Position numbers and translations under genes: made by a program
Notes under the pieces: model-generated
Databases searched by the model: none
The model's input: only the letters and a program-made list of their open reading frames with translations
What the model was told of the DNA's origin: nothing
In this document: piece by piece, positions 36,838-51,115 of the stretch
Position numbering within the stretch: the stretch's first letter is position 1
Layout: every line of letters begins with the position of its first letter
Assembly: GCA_005408345.1 (NCBI GenBank)
Contig: SEMN01000136.1
Coordinates: forward strand, 372,001 to 436,000
Source: Macquaria australasica
Taxonomy: Eukaryota; Chordata; Actinopteri; Centrarchiformes; Percichthyidae
Length of the DNA: 64,000 nt
Direction: 5' to 3'

Positions 36838-38559
36838 CTCCTACCTCTCTCCCTCAGTCACAGCTGGTCTCGCAGACCCTGCCCACTTTAACATCGGCCC
36901 AGTCTTCCGTTCCTGCTCCCCCTCCCTGCTCTCTCTCATGCTCTCATTCACCCACATGTTCCCCTTTTTTCTAACCGACAATGTTTATTCTGTCTCCAAG
37001 GAAGTGCGTGAGGCTTTATTTCTGTTGAGAAAACACTTAAAAACATCTGATCAACTAGAGCAATCCAGTTGATTTGAATGAACTACAGAGATCACATAAA
37101 CCACAGTTAACAACAAAGGAAATAAAGCAGTAATAAACATGTCGTCCAGGGTAAAGTACATGCTTCAACTGAGAAAGCTGGATTAGAATTAAAACTAAAA
37201 GTTTAAGGGTAGAATACTCTTTTCAAAATGAGGTTAACTTTGTAAGCATGCAACCAGATTCCTTTGGTTTGCCCATAAAAGGCACAATGTCTGCCATTTG
37301 CTGCATAGTTTCTAAGTTTGTGGTCAGTTAGGCTCCAAAAGAAACAGACTGAAAGCGAGATATAGAAGCTGCAGCACTGACTCTTTTAGTTGCAGCTAAA
37401 ACAGAGAGAGGTGGGGGTGGGGGGGTTGTTATTTTAAACTATGAGAACATATCTTCATCATGACATTGAATTGTTTATCAGAGTAGCTGCAATCAGACAG
37501 CTATTACTAGTGAAAACTGAACTGGTGTATACTGATAAACACAATTGCAATCGCAATCACATTTCAACACAGACAATAGGATGAACAGAATTAAACCTGC
37601 CATACTGTAAAGGGAAACCAAGAACACCCAAGCTTCAAATATACCCAGAAGACCCAAGCAGAGATAGCAATAGCACATTGTTCAGAATACAATCAAAAGG
37701 AAAGAAAAGCCGCCCTCATTCACCAATCATGCTACAGGTGACTATCTGCACAAATCAGTTCTGTTGAGGATTTTGAACAATTATCTTTGAAACCTTATCT
37801 GTGGTACATGTCATGAGAACTACCTTTTATTTCTCTTTTTCCATTGATCCTTTGTGAACCACAGGAAAAAAACCCACACAGAATAACAAGACGGTGGTTA
37901 ACAAATAATCAATAATCAATATTAGTGTTACTTTAATGCTACTCAAATTATGTGTTTCCCTGCATCAAAGTGACAAAATAGTACCTACTGCTCCTAGGAA
38001 CAAGGATACAATTGGCAAAAATAAACAACAGGAAAGAAACTGCATTATTTTCCTAAAAACCAAGCTGCAAAGTGTTCTGGCATGACGCTGGAAAGATTCA
38101 TATAAGTTTAACTGAGGCTAAAGTTGTGGTCTGAGAGGATTTTCACACTGAACTGGATAACAAAACCGAATGAACCACCCCCGGGGGAAACTGGCAAAAG
38201 CTCAAACACCCTCCTGAGCTTCATACAACCCAGTTCTTTTCTTTCCTGATCTTAACCTCACCTTCATGGTTGATCGAGTTTCAGTGTTTCTCACACTTCA
38301 TACCAGCCCCTCACTGTGCATGTATTAACTAATCTCTTTTAATAACACTCAGTAAGAAGAGAAAAAAAAGAGAATAGCAGATGGCTATTTCCATTTCCAT
38401 ACAGATCACTGTGTGTAAACCCCCCAACTCAGACAGAGATATTACATGTTGTAGGTGTTGAAGGGACCATATTAGCCAGATTGTATCAGATTGTATTGTT
38501 AAATTGCCTGTCTGGGCTTTCCTGAGCTCTTGAATAGCCCAGCCCGCAACCTACTGTTT

Positions 38560-38985
38560 TAGTCTACCCTTGTTGCTATTATTATTTATTTTATTAATGT
38601 TAATATCATTACCACTACATTACCATTACTATTACTTTACATCTCTATGTGGAACTTGCATTGGACAACTGTACTCTTTCCTCCTCCTCCTTATCTCTCT
38701 CTCCCCTCTCCCACTCTCTCTTTCTCCCACCCGGTTGAGGCAGAGCCCAGCCAGAGTCTGGTTCTGCTCAAGGTTTCTGCCTTTTAAAAGGGAGTTTTTC
38801 CTTGCCACTGTCGCCTAGTATTTGCTCATGGTGGGAACTGTTGGGTCTCTGTAAATAATATTATAAAGAGTACAGTCTAGATCTGCTCTATATGAAAAGT
38901 GGCCTGAGATAACATCTGTTATGATTTGGTGCTATATAAGTGAAACTGAAAAATGAAATTGAATTGAAATTTGAATTGTAATGGT
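38560..38985 (+). mobile_element. Dispersed teleost repeat family C, copy 1
   Basis: It carries the familiar fish motifs CTGGTTCTGCTCAAGGTTTC, AAAGGGAGTTTTTCCTTGCC, GAGTACAGTCTAGATCTGCT and TTTGGTGCTATATAAGTGAA, ending in an AAATTGAATTGAAATT run. The 3' end recurs inverted at 51,005-51,115. No open frame is present; a retroposon 3' end is likely but the class is uncertain. Confidence 0.7.
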
Positions 38986-40299
38986 ATAAAACCTTGCTCT
39001 GAATGTCGATCCTCAGAGGAGATTTCGTGACTGCTATTGAACTGCTCCTCATAGCCACCCGTATTCTTCTGAAGTTTATGTAAAGATTATTTTCTTTAAT
39101 TTGGAATCTAAGTGAAGTATTCTTAAAACAAATTGTCTACAGCAGAGAGAAGCAAAAAGCAAAGGAAACACTGATGAGTCTGACATGTGATGAGGTCAGG
39201 CAGATATAAAGAGGAACGATGAATTAGATCAGTATGACTCACACTGTGTTGTTTGTTTGAATGTGTGTTGGCAACATTTTGCCTCGCCCATCAGGACCCA
39301 AACAAAACCAAGAATCTGACATATAGAAACAGGGAAGTACCTTGACCAATACTTTTTTTTTTTGGTGAAGGTTAACTCTCAAGATTTTTTTCCCCACATG
39401 CAACAATCTGGATCTGAATTGCTCACCTCTTCCACAGATAAGACAGGAAAAAAGAGAAGGAAAAGAGGAGAAGCTGGAGTCTGTGAGTCATAGTAACACA
39501 CAGCAGAAATAAGGAAACTACCACCGGAGTGTATGTGCTTCACAAATCTTGGACAACTGTCAGATTATTACTGCTCTCAGCCTAGCGTGGCCTTGAATGA
39601 ACTTCACTTCCCTCCCTCTTTCTCTTCGGTTTCCTTTCACCCAGCTACAGTGCAGAAAGAGCGCTCTCACATGCTTATATACAAAGTCTAAAATGTGTAT
39701 TTGCATAGATGCATAATGCATATTTATGCATATGATTGTGTGCACCCTGACTAATGCAAAAAGGAATGCGGACTGCACGTGAGTGTGATGCACTCTTACA
39801 GACTCGCTTCCTTACATCCTTCCTTCCTCTCTTGATCACTCCCTCGCTGACTCACCCAAGATACTCAAAAAGCACCAAAAGAGGCAATTATTTAAATCTT
39901 TTTAATATATATCTATATTCCAGTTTTATGGCCAGGACCTTCAGCAAAGTGTAAGGGTCACACATCAGAGGTTAGTGAAATGTGTCAACTAGGAGACATT
40001 TTCTCTGTGAGATGTCATGTCCATTTCTAGCGCAAAGACATTTCACAGGAAGACATAAAAGGAGCAGTTAGTTACAACTCATGCGGACACAAATTATTAG
40101 TTACATTTAAGGAAGTATAACTGTTTCTTAAAAGAGTAACTTCACCACACGATAGACTAAAAATCTGTATGTAGTAAATGTCAGATGTGTCTTTTTAGAA
40201 TAGTAAATTTAAAGTTACACTAATATATGTGTGTGAGGAAAAGCTAAACAACTCATGACATACTGTATGTTTTGACATAAAAAGGGAGCACAGAACAAG

Positions 40300-40790
40300 C
40301 TTACAACATATATGTTAGCATTGTCATTGTATGTTTACCGTGGTCTGTTTAGCCTGTTAGCATGCTAACATTTGCTAATTAGCACTAAATACAAAGTACA
40401 TCTGCGGCTGGCTGGGATGCTTGTTTTGCAGATATTTGGTCGTGATGCAAAGTTTTGGGACAATTGAAATTTTCTAGACGAAAAGTTAAGGCATCACCAA
40501 ATTCATTTGAATTTATTCTCTAGGGCCTTGAATATCTGTAGCAAATTTCACGGCAATCCATCTAATAGCTGTCAAGATATTTCACTCTGAATCACAATGT
40601 GAACCTCTTGGTGGCACTAGAGGAAACGTCAGGGGATCGATCACTAAAATTTCCTCCATGGGGACTATGAATGAATGTAGCACTATTTCCTGGCAATCCA
40701 TCCAATAGTTGCTGAGATATTTCCATCTGGACCAAAGTGGTGGACGGACAGACTAACACTGCCATCCCCAGAGCCATGCAGCTAGTATGG
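40300..40790 (-). repeat. Dispersed repeat family A, copy 2
   Basis: It shares TTAGCATGCTAACATTTGCT, GCTAATTAGCACTAAATAC and GCAATCCATCCAATAGTTGC with the copy at 9,430-9,790, in the opposite orientation, and with 60,395-60,600. Confidence 0.65.
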
Positions 40791-42486
40791 CTAAAGCTTC
40801 AGCAACATCCTCTAGTATGGATCAAGTGGAAGTAGAATCATGAAGTAGATAAGCTCATGGTCAATGAGAAATATACCATGTGACCACATCGTGCCACTCC
40901 TCCTGTGCAATGTCCTGGGCTGAAAACACGCACTTCCATCCCTCAGTCACTAGGGGGCATGACTCTCAAAGCAAACAAACCCACTGTAGGAGAGAAGAGC
41001 GTGGAAGTCCCCACACCACTGCATGTTTTGTACCGTTCTTCCTGACTTGTTACAATGAGCAGCCTACATGTGTATTCCCATTGTTTAACTCTGTGCATCA
41101 TGCCTCTGTGTTTCCTTCACGTCTGTGCTGGAGACTCTCTGTTTGAACAGGCACTGCAGGGCGAAGCAGGAAGTAAGTTTTATAACTGGTTCTACTGATA
41201 GTTTTGAAGGCTTGGCAGGGTCCTCCTAAACACTACAAAGTCCAACACCATCACTTCTTAAAATATTTTCGTATGTTTGTTAATGGCATTTGTCTTTCCC
41301 TTTTAACTTTATTCTCCTGTTCTATTTTTTCTACTTTTGCCTTATTTTTAACCTTCGACTTGAGCTTAATTTATATTGTTTATATTGTTCATAAAGCACT
41401 GCATGCATCAAGTTCATTGTAACCATATTATAATGTGGAGATGCACGCAGGATTGATCATCACCTTTGCTATAGCCTTAAAATTAATTAAAATTACTCTA
41501 CACCATCATGGATCCCACCCCATTCTTAATGAACATCTCAGTCAATCTGTCAGTTGTTGTGAAATAGATTTGTTTCTTATTTTTGCTAATTGTCTTCTCA
41601 TGTCCCCCCACTTGCTCATCTTCTCCCCACCCCTCCTCTCTGTCTTGTAGCATGTACGTGTCTCCCTCAGCACATTCCTGACTCGATGTGTCATATAGCA
41701 GCTTCATACAAACCAAAACATCACTGGCCTCTTAAGAGACTTAAGGTCAGAGGGTTAGTTTCTTAAATTACCTTCTTACTTTCCTCATGCAGAAAGAATG
41801 AGGCATTATCTTATCTGGAGAAAGGAGAAAAGCAACTTTTACCATGTTTAAGTAATCAAACGTGAAATAAATACAGCTGTGTTCATCAGTTGGTGTATTC
41901 GTTCGGAGACTCCGAGTTAATGAAGCAACAAAAACTGGTTGACTTGCACATATATGGTTCCCTCCAAGTTTAGCACAGCAGCTTCATTGTGAAGAGTCAC
42001 GTCACTGTTTGAGGTAAGCCAAGCTAAACATGCAGTTTTTGATTGGTCCAAAGCCTTAAAGTCCCTTTCAGGTTGTTAAGATGTACTTTCCACAACATGT
42101 GCCCCCTTTGCCAGTTCACGTTTAGTTTCCACACAGCACAGTAGCTACCTTGGGATTTGGCTCTTTTCATTAGCTGGCAAATAGGCGTTTAAGTTTGTTT
42201 TTTTTCACAACCATATAAAACCTTGAAAACAAAAGAATATGGGCGTGGTGAAAATGCTGGTTAGGGAGCAAGGGGTTTATTCTGGTACAAAATAGGCAAC
42301 AGTTATCAAACCACTGAGAAAAGATCATGAGTCATAAATCTGCCCAGTGACAAATGAATCATGATTTCCACAGTTTGAGATGATGGTTGAGGCTCATGTT
42401 TTAAATAAAACTGTCACGAAATGATAAGGCCTTACCAAAAATGTGTTTTGATCTTTGAAACAGAAATACACATAAACACAAAACAG

Positions 42487-42589
<103 letters not shown>

Positions 42590-43116
42590 GTCTGTCTGTC
42601 ATGTGCAGTCTCAGTATTTTTATGCTGTGGGGAAAGATAATAAAGACTAAGGTGGGGTTCAGAGTAAAAGAAAAAGACTCTGTTTGTTCATCAATAGTCC
42701 TTGTGTGTGTGTGTGTGTGCATTGCCTGCAACATCCAGCACAATGCACCTTATAATTGTGCAATGTGCAGACTTTAAACACAGGCTTTTACTTTGAAGTT
42801 TTAGATGGTACTGCCTATAAAAGTCTACTTATCTTTTTTGCTTTTTTATGTTTCATTGCTGCAACATGCATGCTCAAAAACACTCGTAAAGCCATATAGA
42901 TAGTGGAACATATTCAGAGGGTAAATCTGGTTCTCCCACAATTATGAGACATACAGTCACTGTCCACAAACACATAAAGCTCATCACACTGGGCAACCAC
43001 AATTTATTTTGCAATATGTCACATCTATGAGAACTGTTGTAAAGTAGAAGAGGAGGTCATAAAATAATGTGCCTGTTCATTATACCCAATGTTTGACTTC
43101 ATATTCTGGTGTTGCA

Positions 43117-43138
43117 TGTGTGTGTGTGTGTGTGTGTG
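43117..43138. repeat. (TG)n microsatellite
   Basis: A TG run of about 22 bases, roughly 500 bases upstream of krt8. Confidence 0.9.
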
Positions 43139-43509
43139 AGTGTGAGTGTGCATGTTTGTGTACAGAAGATACAACAAAAATGTTGACTCTGTTTAAAGAA
43201 CAGTATAATTTTATGGATGCAAAATAGGCTGGGAGTGTTTGTCACTATGACGTAAAGTAATGTAATGTTTCAGGTATAGAAAATGCCATTTAATAAACGT
43301 CTAAAAGGTCGACAAGACCCAAAGAGTCTTCCAGTGTTTCTGCAGTAGTTTTACAGAAACTGGCACACTTACTATTATGTCATTCTTGTGCTCTCTCCAA
43401 CACACTTTGTGTGCTATAAATGTGTAACATGATGCGATTTTCTTCCCTGACATTCCCTCATCTCTCCCTCTCCCCCCCTCGTCCTTCACTCCCCTGCTGA
43501 GGACACCAG

Positions 43510-43553
43510 CCAATCACACCTCAGCAGGGTCCCTCCCCTGCTCTAATAAATAG
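43510..43553 (+). promoter_or_regulatory. krt8 core promoter: CCAAT and TATA-like boxes
   Basis: CCAAT at 43,510-43,514 and an A/T box TAATAAATAG at 43,544-43,553 precede the ATG (43,652) by about 140 and 100 bases. This leaves room for a short 5' UTR. Confidence 0.55.
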
Positions 43554-43651
43554 CACCGGGGAGCAGGGAGGGTCTATCTGCCTGACTCTCCTTCCCTCAG
43601 CAGAGTCTCTCCTCTCAAACCACCTCAGTGCTACAGACTCCCTCTGTGAAC

Positions 43652-46600
43652 ATGTCTGTCAGAGCCATGAAGACCACCACCTTCTCCACTGTGTCGGCCT
43701 CCAGGGGCCCATCCCAGGGCTTCAGCAGCCGCTCCTTCTCCGGCTACGGTGGTCGTGGTGTGGGCAGTGGCAGGCAGAGCTACGCTGTCCGCAGCTCCTA
43801 TGGGGGAGTGGGCAGCAGTGGTGCTGCTGTGGGCATTGGGGGGTTTAAAGTGGTCGGTGGGTATCTTGCTGGGGGGTCTGGACAAAGAGGAGGTGGAGTA
43901 GAGTTTGGCTATCTGGGCTTTGGTGGAGGTGCGGGAGGTGGCATGGCCAACGAAGTGGTGGCCCCCATCACAGCGGTGACTGTGAACAAGAGCCTGCTGG
44001 CCCCCCTGAACCTGGAGATTGACCCCACCATCCAGGTGATCCGCACCCAGGAGAAGGAGCAGATCAAGACCCTGAACAACCGCTTTGCTTCCTTCATTGA
44101 CAAGGTCAGTCATCTTAAAATTGTGATGAGATATTAAAGACACTGTCCTAGCAGGACATTTAGTCTTTTATAACTAAACTAAATGGGGAAAATTGCAACA
44201 CTAGCAACAAACAGCACACACTGTATGTTGATGTATAGGTTTTTGTTTCCAATGTTCTGTTGGTTACTATGACTGTGGGGGTAAAGCTATTAAATTCCAC
44301 ACAGAGTAGAAAAATAACCCAGGAACGTCAGAGGAAATTACTGTATTGCACGCCAAAATAGCTCAAGGTGAAAGAGGTCCAATTTCACAATGGAGATCAT
44401 CCCTGAGACGATCCCTGTGAAAACTGTATATATAACAATATGCAGTCTGCTAAAAGCCATGCACAGTGAGTCCGTGGGGGATACAGGCTGTTTTGAGTAA
44501 TGGCTTAGCTTCCTCACATGTTTTCAATCTCAGGTGAGATCATAGAGCTCAGATAAGAGGATCAGCTTGGATACAGGCTACATACAGGGCTGGGATGAAG
44601 AGCAGAACAATTTTGCTTTTATCCCAATGTGAGCAATATCCTGCAAAAAGAGATTTAGTGGCTATGAAAGTAGACAAAATGCCAGGTGTCTACTTGCATT
44701 CTTGTGCTCTTGTTTTGCAAAATCTTATGTGTTGTGTTATTTTTCATTTAAATTTCATTGCCTGAATATTCACAGCCTGCTGCACAAACACTTACAGAAG
44801 AAAAAAGAGTGGGAGTGGTCAGCGAGAGACAAGCTTGTTAAATAGTGAGTGGAGTTATCACTATAATAAAAAAATACCCACCTTAGACTATCAGTAATCT
44901 GAACAATACCCACTTTATGGGGCTGTATAATAATCAAGAAAGCCATTTTCTTGACAGTAGCATGAATCATTGTTCTGCACCTGCTATTAAACCGAGATTA
45001 CACCTGAGACTGATCAGATTCTTTAGCTATCACCCTTTCTTGGTGGCACATTGGAGCAATGCAGGATACAAGTGTAAATCAATCATGCTGAGACTAGATC
45101 GTAAAACAAAGCCCTCTCGCCCTCTTCTACATACCATCGTGATATGGCACTCGCTCACTCAGCCGTGTGGTTCTCATCATGTTTGCTGAGTGGCAGCAGG
45201 ACCCCTCCCAGGGTTACGGCGCTCAATAGAAGTTGTAAAGGCGTGAACTGTGTCACAATTGGGAAACAGTGTCTCTTTGTGTCGAAACGCGACACTATGG
45301 GTTAGAATTGAGTGAGGAGTAATTGATGTGACATTTAGAGTGTGATGGAGGTGGGAGAAGTGCAATTAGTCATTTTTCTTTCGGTCGATGTTCATGCGGT
45401 TCTTTGTCCATCAGCAAACAAAGTGAATCCATTCATGTTTATTGAGTCACTCCCACCTTCTCTTTACATGCATTCTTTCTCTGTCCACATGTCTCACTGA
45501 CCACCCTCTTCATACATACATATAGAGTTGTTGATGTATAGTTATTCATCAGCTGGGTGATATCCGTCCACATATTCTCATACATCAAGTCTGAAACTCA
45601 ACCATCACTATCAATCCACTCACAGCCATTCCTGTATGATCCACAGGCACAGAACTGGTTTATTTGCCTCTTTTTTTAAAAATTGATCATTCATTTGCTT
45701 TTCTGCCTGCAGGTACGCTTCCTCGAACAGCAGAACAAAATGCTCGAGACCAAGTGGAAACTTCTGCAGGAACAGACCACGTCTCGCTCCAACGTTGATG
45801 CCATGTTCGAAGCCTACATTGCCAACTTGCGTAAGCAGCTAGACAACTTGGGTCACGAAAAAGTCAAACTAGAGTCCGACCTGTATCACATGACGGGCCT
45901 GGTTGAGGACTTCAAAAACAAGTGAGTGGAGTAAAGTATTTCAACCATCAGTGTTGCCCTAACCCCTTAAAGCAGCTATAATCAATATCTTTATATTGAC
46001 AATTGAGAATTCCCCAGACTCTGCAGTTCCCCTCAACTCTACAGACCATTTTGGTGTCAGCTCATCTGTACAGTTTTGGTCCACTCTCACTGCTCTCATC
46101 AGCATGGTTTCAGTTGCAGCAGGCAGATGTTTTCAACAAATCTCTTCCTTTAGGTGCAGACTGCTGCTGAGGAAATCACATCTATTTAATTACATTTCTC
46201 TTATAAAGCTGCACTAATTTAACTTTTTAAAGGTGTCCCTCAAATTTACAAACCCTCAAAGACTCAGTGTTTTCAGTGAAAAAGCTATAAAAATGGAGTG
46301 TATGCAACCTTCCCAGCACCAAACGACAAACAGACAAAGTTAGCGACCAGCTGGTGAACACTGTGGATGTGCCAGATATTTCCCTCAGCAGTTAGTACTG
46401 ACCAGAACAGAGCTGAAAGGGGAGGGAATATTGGACTTGCCACATGGCCAGAAACATGACCCAAAATGAATACTAATGTTGCTCCATATCTGCTGGATGT
46501 GTAAATAGGCTACTCTTTGCTAACATGCTCATCATATCAACTTACAGTAATAGGTGATAATAAGTCTGTGTTGTGTTTACAGCTTGTTTCTAATGCCCCC

Positions 46601-49516
46601 CTGTGACAAAAAAATGTTATTGCAGCTTTTAGTAGATGTACATTTTGATTAAATTTTTTTTTTCATTGTGTGAATTTATGTGTCCTGCATGTGGATCAGA
46701 TGAAGTTGAAAAGATTTAAATAAAAATTTGAAAAGAATTATAATTCATTCTGATTTGAAAGGCATATAAACTTCATAAAATTATCTTTTTTTTCCAGGTA
46801 TGAGGATGAGATCAACAAGCGCAATGAGTGTGAAAACAACTTTGTCCTCACAAAGAAGGTCTGTTTAGGCTTTCTAACATATTTCTGATCTTGAAACTAT
46901 AATTATCCTTCGAGCAGAATCGGCCCACACAATGGCCTTTTGTACCTCAGGGTCGGGGCTACATGCACCAATGTTATATTCTCAGTGTTGTCTTTTCCTG
47001 TGCAGGACACTGATGCAGCCTACATGACCAAAGTGGAGCTGGAAGCCAAAGTGGATGGTCTCTCTGATGAGATTGATTTCCTGAGGCAGATCTACGATGC
47101 TGTAATAACCTTATTTCACCTTTCAGTGGCACACAGATGAATAACTGATTTAGCTGTGTGTCATCTTAAAACAAAGGGCATTTTCAAAATCATATTTTTC
47201 CATTTCTTCTCTGCTCATGTTCATGTATTATCCTGTGTAGGAAATCAGTGAGCTGCAGGGCCAGATCAAGGACACATCCGTTGTGGTGGAGATGGACAAC
47301 AGCCGCAACCTTGACATGGATGCCATCGTCGCTGAAGTGCGTGCCCAGTATGAAGACATCGCCAACCGCAGCAGAGCTGAGGCCGAGTCATGGTACCAGA
47401 CTAAGGTGAGACCACATCCCTGAAGCCTTCAGCTAGCACTCCATCGTCTGCCTTACTTACTTACTTAATTCTCGTATCATGTGCACAGATTCTGCTACAG
47501 ACACTAAAACCAGTACATCTGGTGATTGCACAACACTGTATGTTGCAATCGAATTAAAACGTGCCAGAAAACACCTGATACAGTATGACACCAGACTTAC
47601 AAAACAACTAAAACATACCTGGATTATCGTGTTGCATTTTGATGTCAGTCTGACTTGTCCCTGTCTGTACCAGTATGCAGAGATGCAGGAGTCAGCAGGT
47701 AGATATGGAGACAACCTGAAGTCAACCAAGGCTGAGATCGCTGACATGAACCGCAGAATAATGAGGCTCCAGTCTGAAATTGATATGGTTAAATCACAGG
47801 TGAGGATTACAGACTTATATGTATATATCAGATATATATTCAGGAAACTGTGTTAGTAGCACCTGGCCTTTTAAAGACTATTGCATTTTTGTTCCACTCT
47901 GCTTTTCCTCCTCTACTCTTAGCGAAACAGTTTGGAAGCTCAAATCGCAGAGGCTGAGGAGCGTGGTGAGCTGGCAGTGAAGGACGCTAAACTCCGCCTC
48001 AGAGACCTGGAGGAAGCTCTACAGAGAGCCAAGCAGGACATGGCCCTGCAAGTCCGCCAGTACCAGGAACTGATGAATGTGAAGCTGGCTCTGGACATTG
48101 AGATCGCCACCTACAGGAAACTGCTGGAAGGAGAGGAGGACAGGTAAGATGTTACTGTGAGCGCACCTGTGTACCAGCCTGTGGATGAGATGAGAAATGT
48201 CTTCTTTGCAGTAATATTATTCTGTATATCTCACACTATTCTGCTTTCTGTTTTTCTCTACAGGTTAGCAACTGGAATCAAGACGACTGTATCCAAACAG
48301 ACTTGTAAGTTCTTGTTCTACCTTGGTGCAAACATGTAATGTGTTTTGCCATATTACCAAATAAACCCATGAAAAACTATATAAAAATCAGGAAACAAGA
48401 AAATGATCACATATTTTATACACAGTAAGTCTGACAGGATCATTCCTGTTCAGGGTCTCAGGGCAACAAAATAATAAATGTCCTAAGATGTGATGAATAC
48501 ACTGTCAACTCTAACAACCTGCTGACATGACATGAGAATAAGTGTCACAAATACCAAAACTGTTTTTCCATTTTGAAAAAAAAATGCATGCTCCAAAAGG
48601 CTCTCAAAACTCTTCATACAATCATCAAAATTGCATACTGGTGTCTAAACGGAAAAACAATATACTGCGTACTGTGATACTGTAACAAAATTGGACAACT
48701 GTCGCCCCTCTAAAGATTTTCACACATCATGCCTGCATTTCCTACTCCCTCTAAACCAGTCTGGTGTGTCCCTTTACAAGTGACGTCTTACGGATTAAAG
48801 AGTCATAAATGTTGTATCTCTGCACATCCTGAATGAGCCAACACAACAGGAACAGTTGTGTTTGAGTTAAATGCTCTGCAAACCATGTTATTTCTGTGTG
48901 ATGGATGAGTGAAAAGAAAAGAGAACTGTCTTAAAAGGTCCAGAAATCATTAAAAGTTAAGTGAGTACATTGGGTGTTGTAAGCAGTGCATCACTGCATT
49001 TGCTGCCATAGACCACAGTTGTAGTGAATAGATTTAAATCACATGTAACGTCTCGATTGGCTTTTCAGGCCCACATTAGCTGGGCTGAGATCTCTAAGAA
49101 GACAAAAAGACATTCAGATCATTATGAACACGTGTACATCTAAATGTCCAAATGTCAACTCTTTTACCACCATTTTCCCCACTACTGTATGTCTGTATTA
49201 ATGATTGCCTTTTACTTCTGAACCTGCAGCCATGAACTACAATGCCTACGGCCTGGAGAGCTCCCGAACCCCGTCCTACGTCAGCTGCTCCTTTGGTGGA
49301 GTCAAGGCTAGCAGCGGGTCTGCCGGTGCCCTCGAGGGAGCAACGGTGAAGAGCACCACAGTCACCAAGACAGAAACTTTGGTGGTAAAGACCGAGGAGA
49401 AGAAGGAGGAGGAGAAGAAGAAGGAGGAGGAGCAGCAGGCAGCAACAGAGGAGCCATCTGCTGCGGAGATGAAGGAGCAGGTGCAGGTGGAGGCTGAAGC
49501 TGTGGCTGAGGAGTGA
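43652..49516 (+). CDS. krt8: Type II keratin at the krt8 position (complete, 9 exons)
   Basis: Exons: 43652-44104, 45713-45921, 46798-46858, 47006-47101, 47241-47405, 47674-47799, 47923-48143, 48264-48304, 49230-49516. Lengths 209, 61, 96, 165, 126 and 221 for exons 2-7 are the conserved type II keratin series. The product has 552 residues. A Gly/Ser head (1-130) precedes the helix start LNNRFASFIDKV (141-152), then a long coiled-coil rod ending LDIEIATYRKLLEGEEDR (residue 444). The tail of 108 residues begins LATGIKTTVSKQ and ends in a 44-residue Lys/Glu-rich stretch instead of the usual Ser/Gly tail. Type II keratins pair with type I partners, here the divergent krt18. Position supports krt8, but the tail does not resemble canonical krt8, so a krt5-like or fish-specific type II gene is possible. 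The ATG chosen gives the usual MSVR-type start. Confidence 0.9.
46290..46630 (+). repeat. Family B repeat fragment in krt8 intron 2
   Basis: It matches the inner part of the copy at 2,318-3,040: CAGCACCAAACGACAAACAG, AGCTGGTGAACACTGTGGA, GAGGGAATATTGGACTTG and TGTTGTGTTTACAGCTTGTT, with TGCCCCCCTGTG at the end. The arms are missing. Confidence 0.65.
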
Positions 49517-50107
49517 TGTTTTCTTTTCCCTGTTTTGTCAGATTTTTGATTTTGGTCTTGGAGGTTAAGAAAGAGCAGACATACTCTGATTTATTATCCA
49601 GTTCTTTAATGATTTATTCACCAAGATGCCTTCACCAAATAATTTTTACTGTAAGAGGCGTAAACACAACTTTCCTTAATGAAGAGATGCTAATAGATGG
49701 GTCTTTCTCTTTGTTCACGTTTCTGAAAACTCTCGTGGGTTAATAAGTTCTTTACTGTCAACTGTAGTCTGAGTCACTGCCCGTGGTTCAGTGATCGCTG
49801 CACCACACTTGTTTAGCCAGCAGGTGGCACTATTGTATGTGTTTTCCTCTGCTGCTGCATCTTGTCCTACTCAAAGCACTGCTGTCACATCAACCTGTAA
49901 TTCACAGTGTAATAGAATACTGCTGCTGGAGTCATTTGGGGGACATAAACATCGCCATGCTGAACTCCTTATGCTAAACCTGCTGTATCTATATACTAAA
50001 GTAAGATGAAAATCAGTCACAAAAGTCTTCACAACTTCTACTTAGAAAACCCTTTTTCTGTGTGCTACTGTCGGCAACCCCTGGAGTCCTGTTTGCTTGA
50101 CAATAAA
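49517..50107 (+). terminator. krt8 3' UTR and polyadenylation signal
   Basis: The first good AATAAA after the stop is at 50,102-50,107, followed by GT-rich sequence (50,130-50,155), the usual downstream element. This gives a 3' UTR of about 600 bases. Confidence 0.65.
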
Positions 50108-51004
50108 TATTCTTCAGACAGTGTTTCATGTTGTGTTCAGTTGTGTTTTGTTGGATTGTACGGTTCCATGTACGTTTTATCTAGTTACACTTCAGTGAAA
50201 AAACTTAATCTTTCAATTATTTATTTTTTTTTGTAAAAGGAACATTTAAGGAAACAATGAAAGACAGTGTGTAGGGAAAACATTTAGAATCAGCCTGAAG
50301 GGGCCTGCGACCTTTATTCTGGTCACACACACGAACACACACACACACACACGTACACAAGTTGTACTTTTAACAGACTTCAGCCAGGAAAACTTACATG
50401 ACAGAAATGATGACATTTCCCTGGAACACCTGACATGCCCCAGCCTGCCTCAGTCTGGGTACACGCTAATTCATTCATTTTCTTTTTAACCAGATGAACT
50501 GAAGGCCATGTATTCCTACAAAAAGTCTCCAAATGTCGTGTGTCCAACCCCTTTAATCACTTACTGCAAAAAAGTATGCATTTAAAGTTCACACAAAGAA
50601 CATACAAAACAAACGAATCCAACACACGGTCTAAATCAACTACATCTCTATACACAAGAGTTGTATCGAGGAATACGACACAGCAACTCGTGCAAAAGCT
50701 AATACGTGTGAGAGTCTGTGAGTGTACTGAAGTATGTGAGCTATCTGAGGAATGGGGTATTTTTCTCTTTCACTAAATGACTACTTAAGAGGCCTTCTAG
50801 GCCTAGACGAACAGGTTTAAACATGAATTATGGGTGGTGGTGCCGCGCCCAAGGCTGTACAACTTCTCATGAAGTTAAAGGCAGAAAACTGCACAAATCC
50901 CACAATCCCACCCACCGTTCAGTGGTCTTAACAGAACTCTGATTGACTGATTTGATTTGTATTAACATCAATCTCTACCTACAATGCATGGCCTTACTCA
51001 CCAG

Positions 51005-51115
51005 TCAGTTCAATTCAATTCAATTCAGTTTTATTTATATTGCGCCATATCATAACAGAAGTTATCTCAGGGCACATTTCATATAGAGCAGGTCTAGACC
51101 GTACTCTTTATAGGT
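51005..51115 (-). mobile_element. Repeat family C, 3' fragment, inverted
   Basis: The reverse complement of this segment repeats the end of the element at 38,560-38,985: TAAAGAGTACGGTCTAGACC, CTGCTCTATATGAAATGTG, AACTTCTGTTATGATATGG, then ATATAAATAAAACTGAATTG with extra AATTG units. Confidence 0.7.

Noticed and set aside
43631..44143. 170-codon minus-strand frame
   Set aside because: Antisense shadow of krt8 exon 1.
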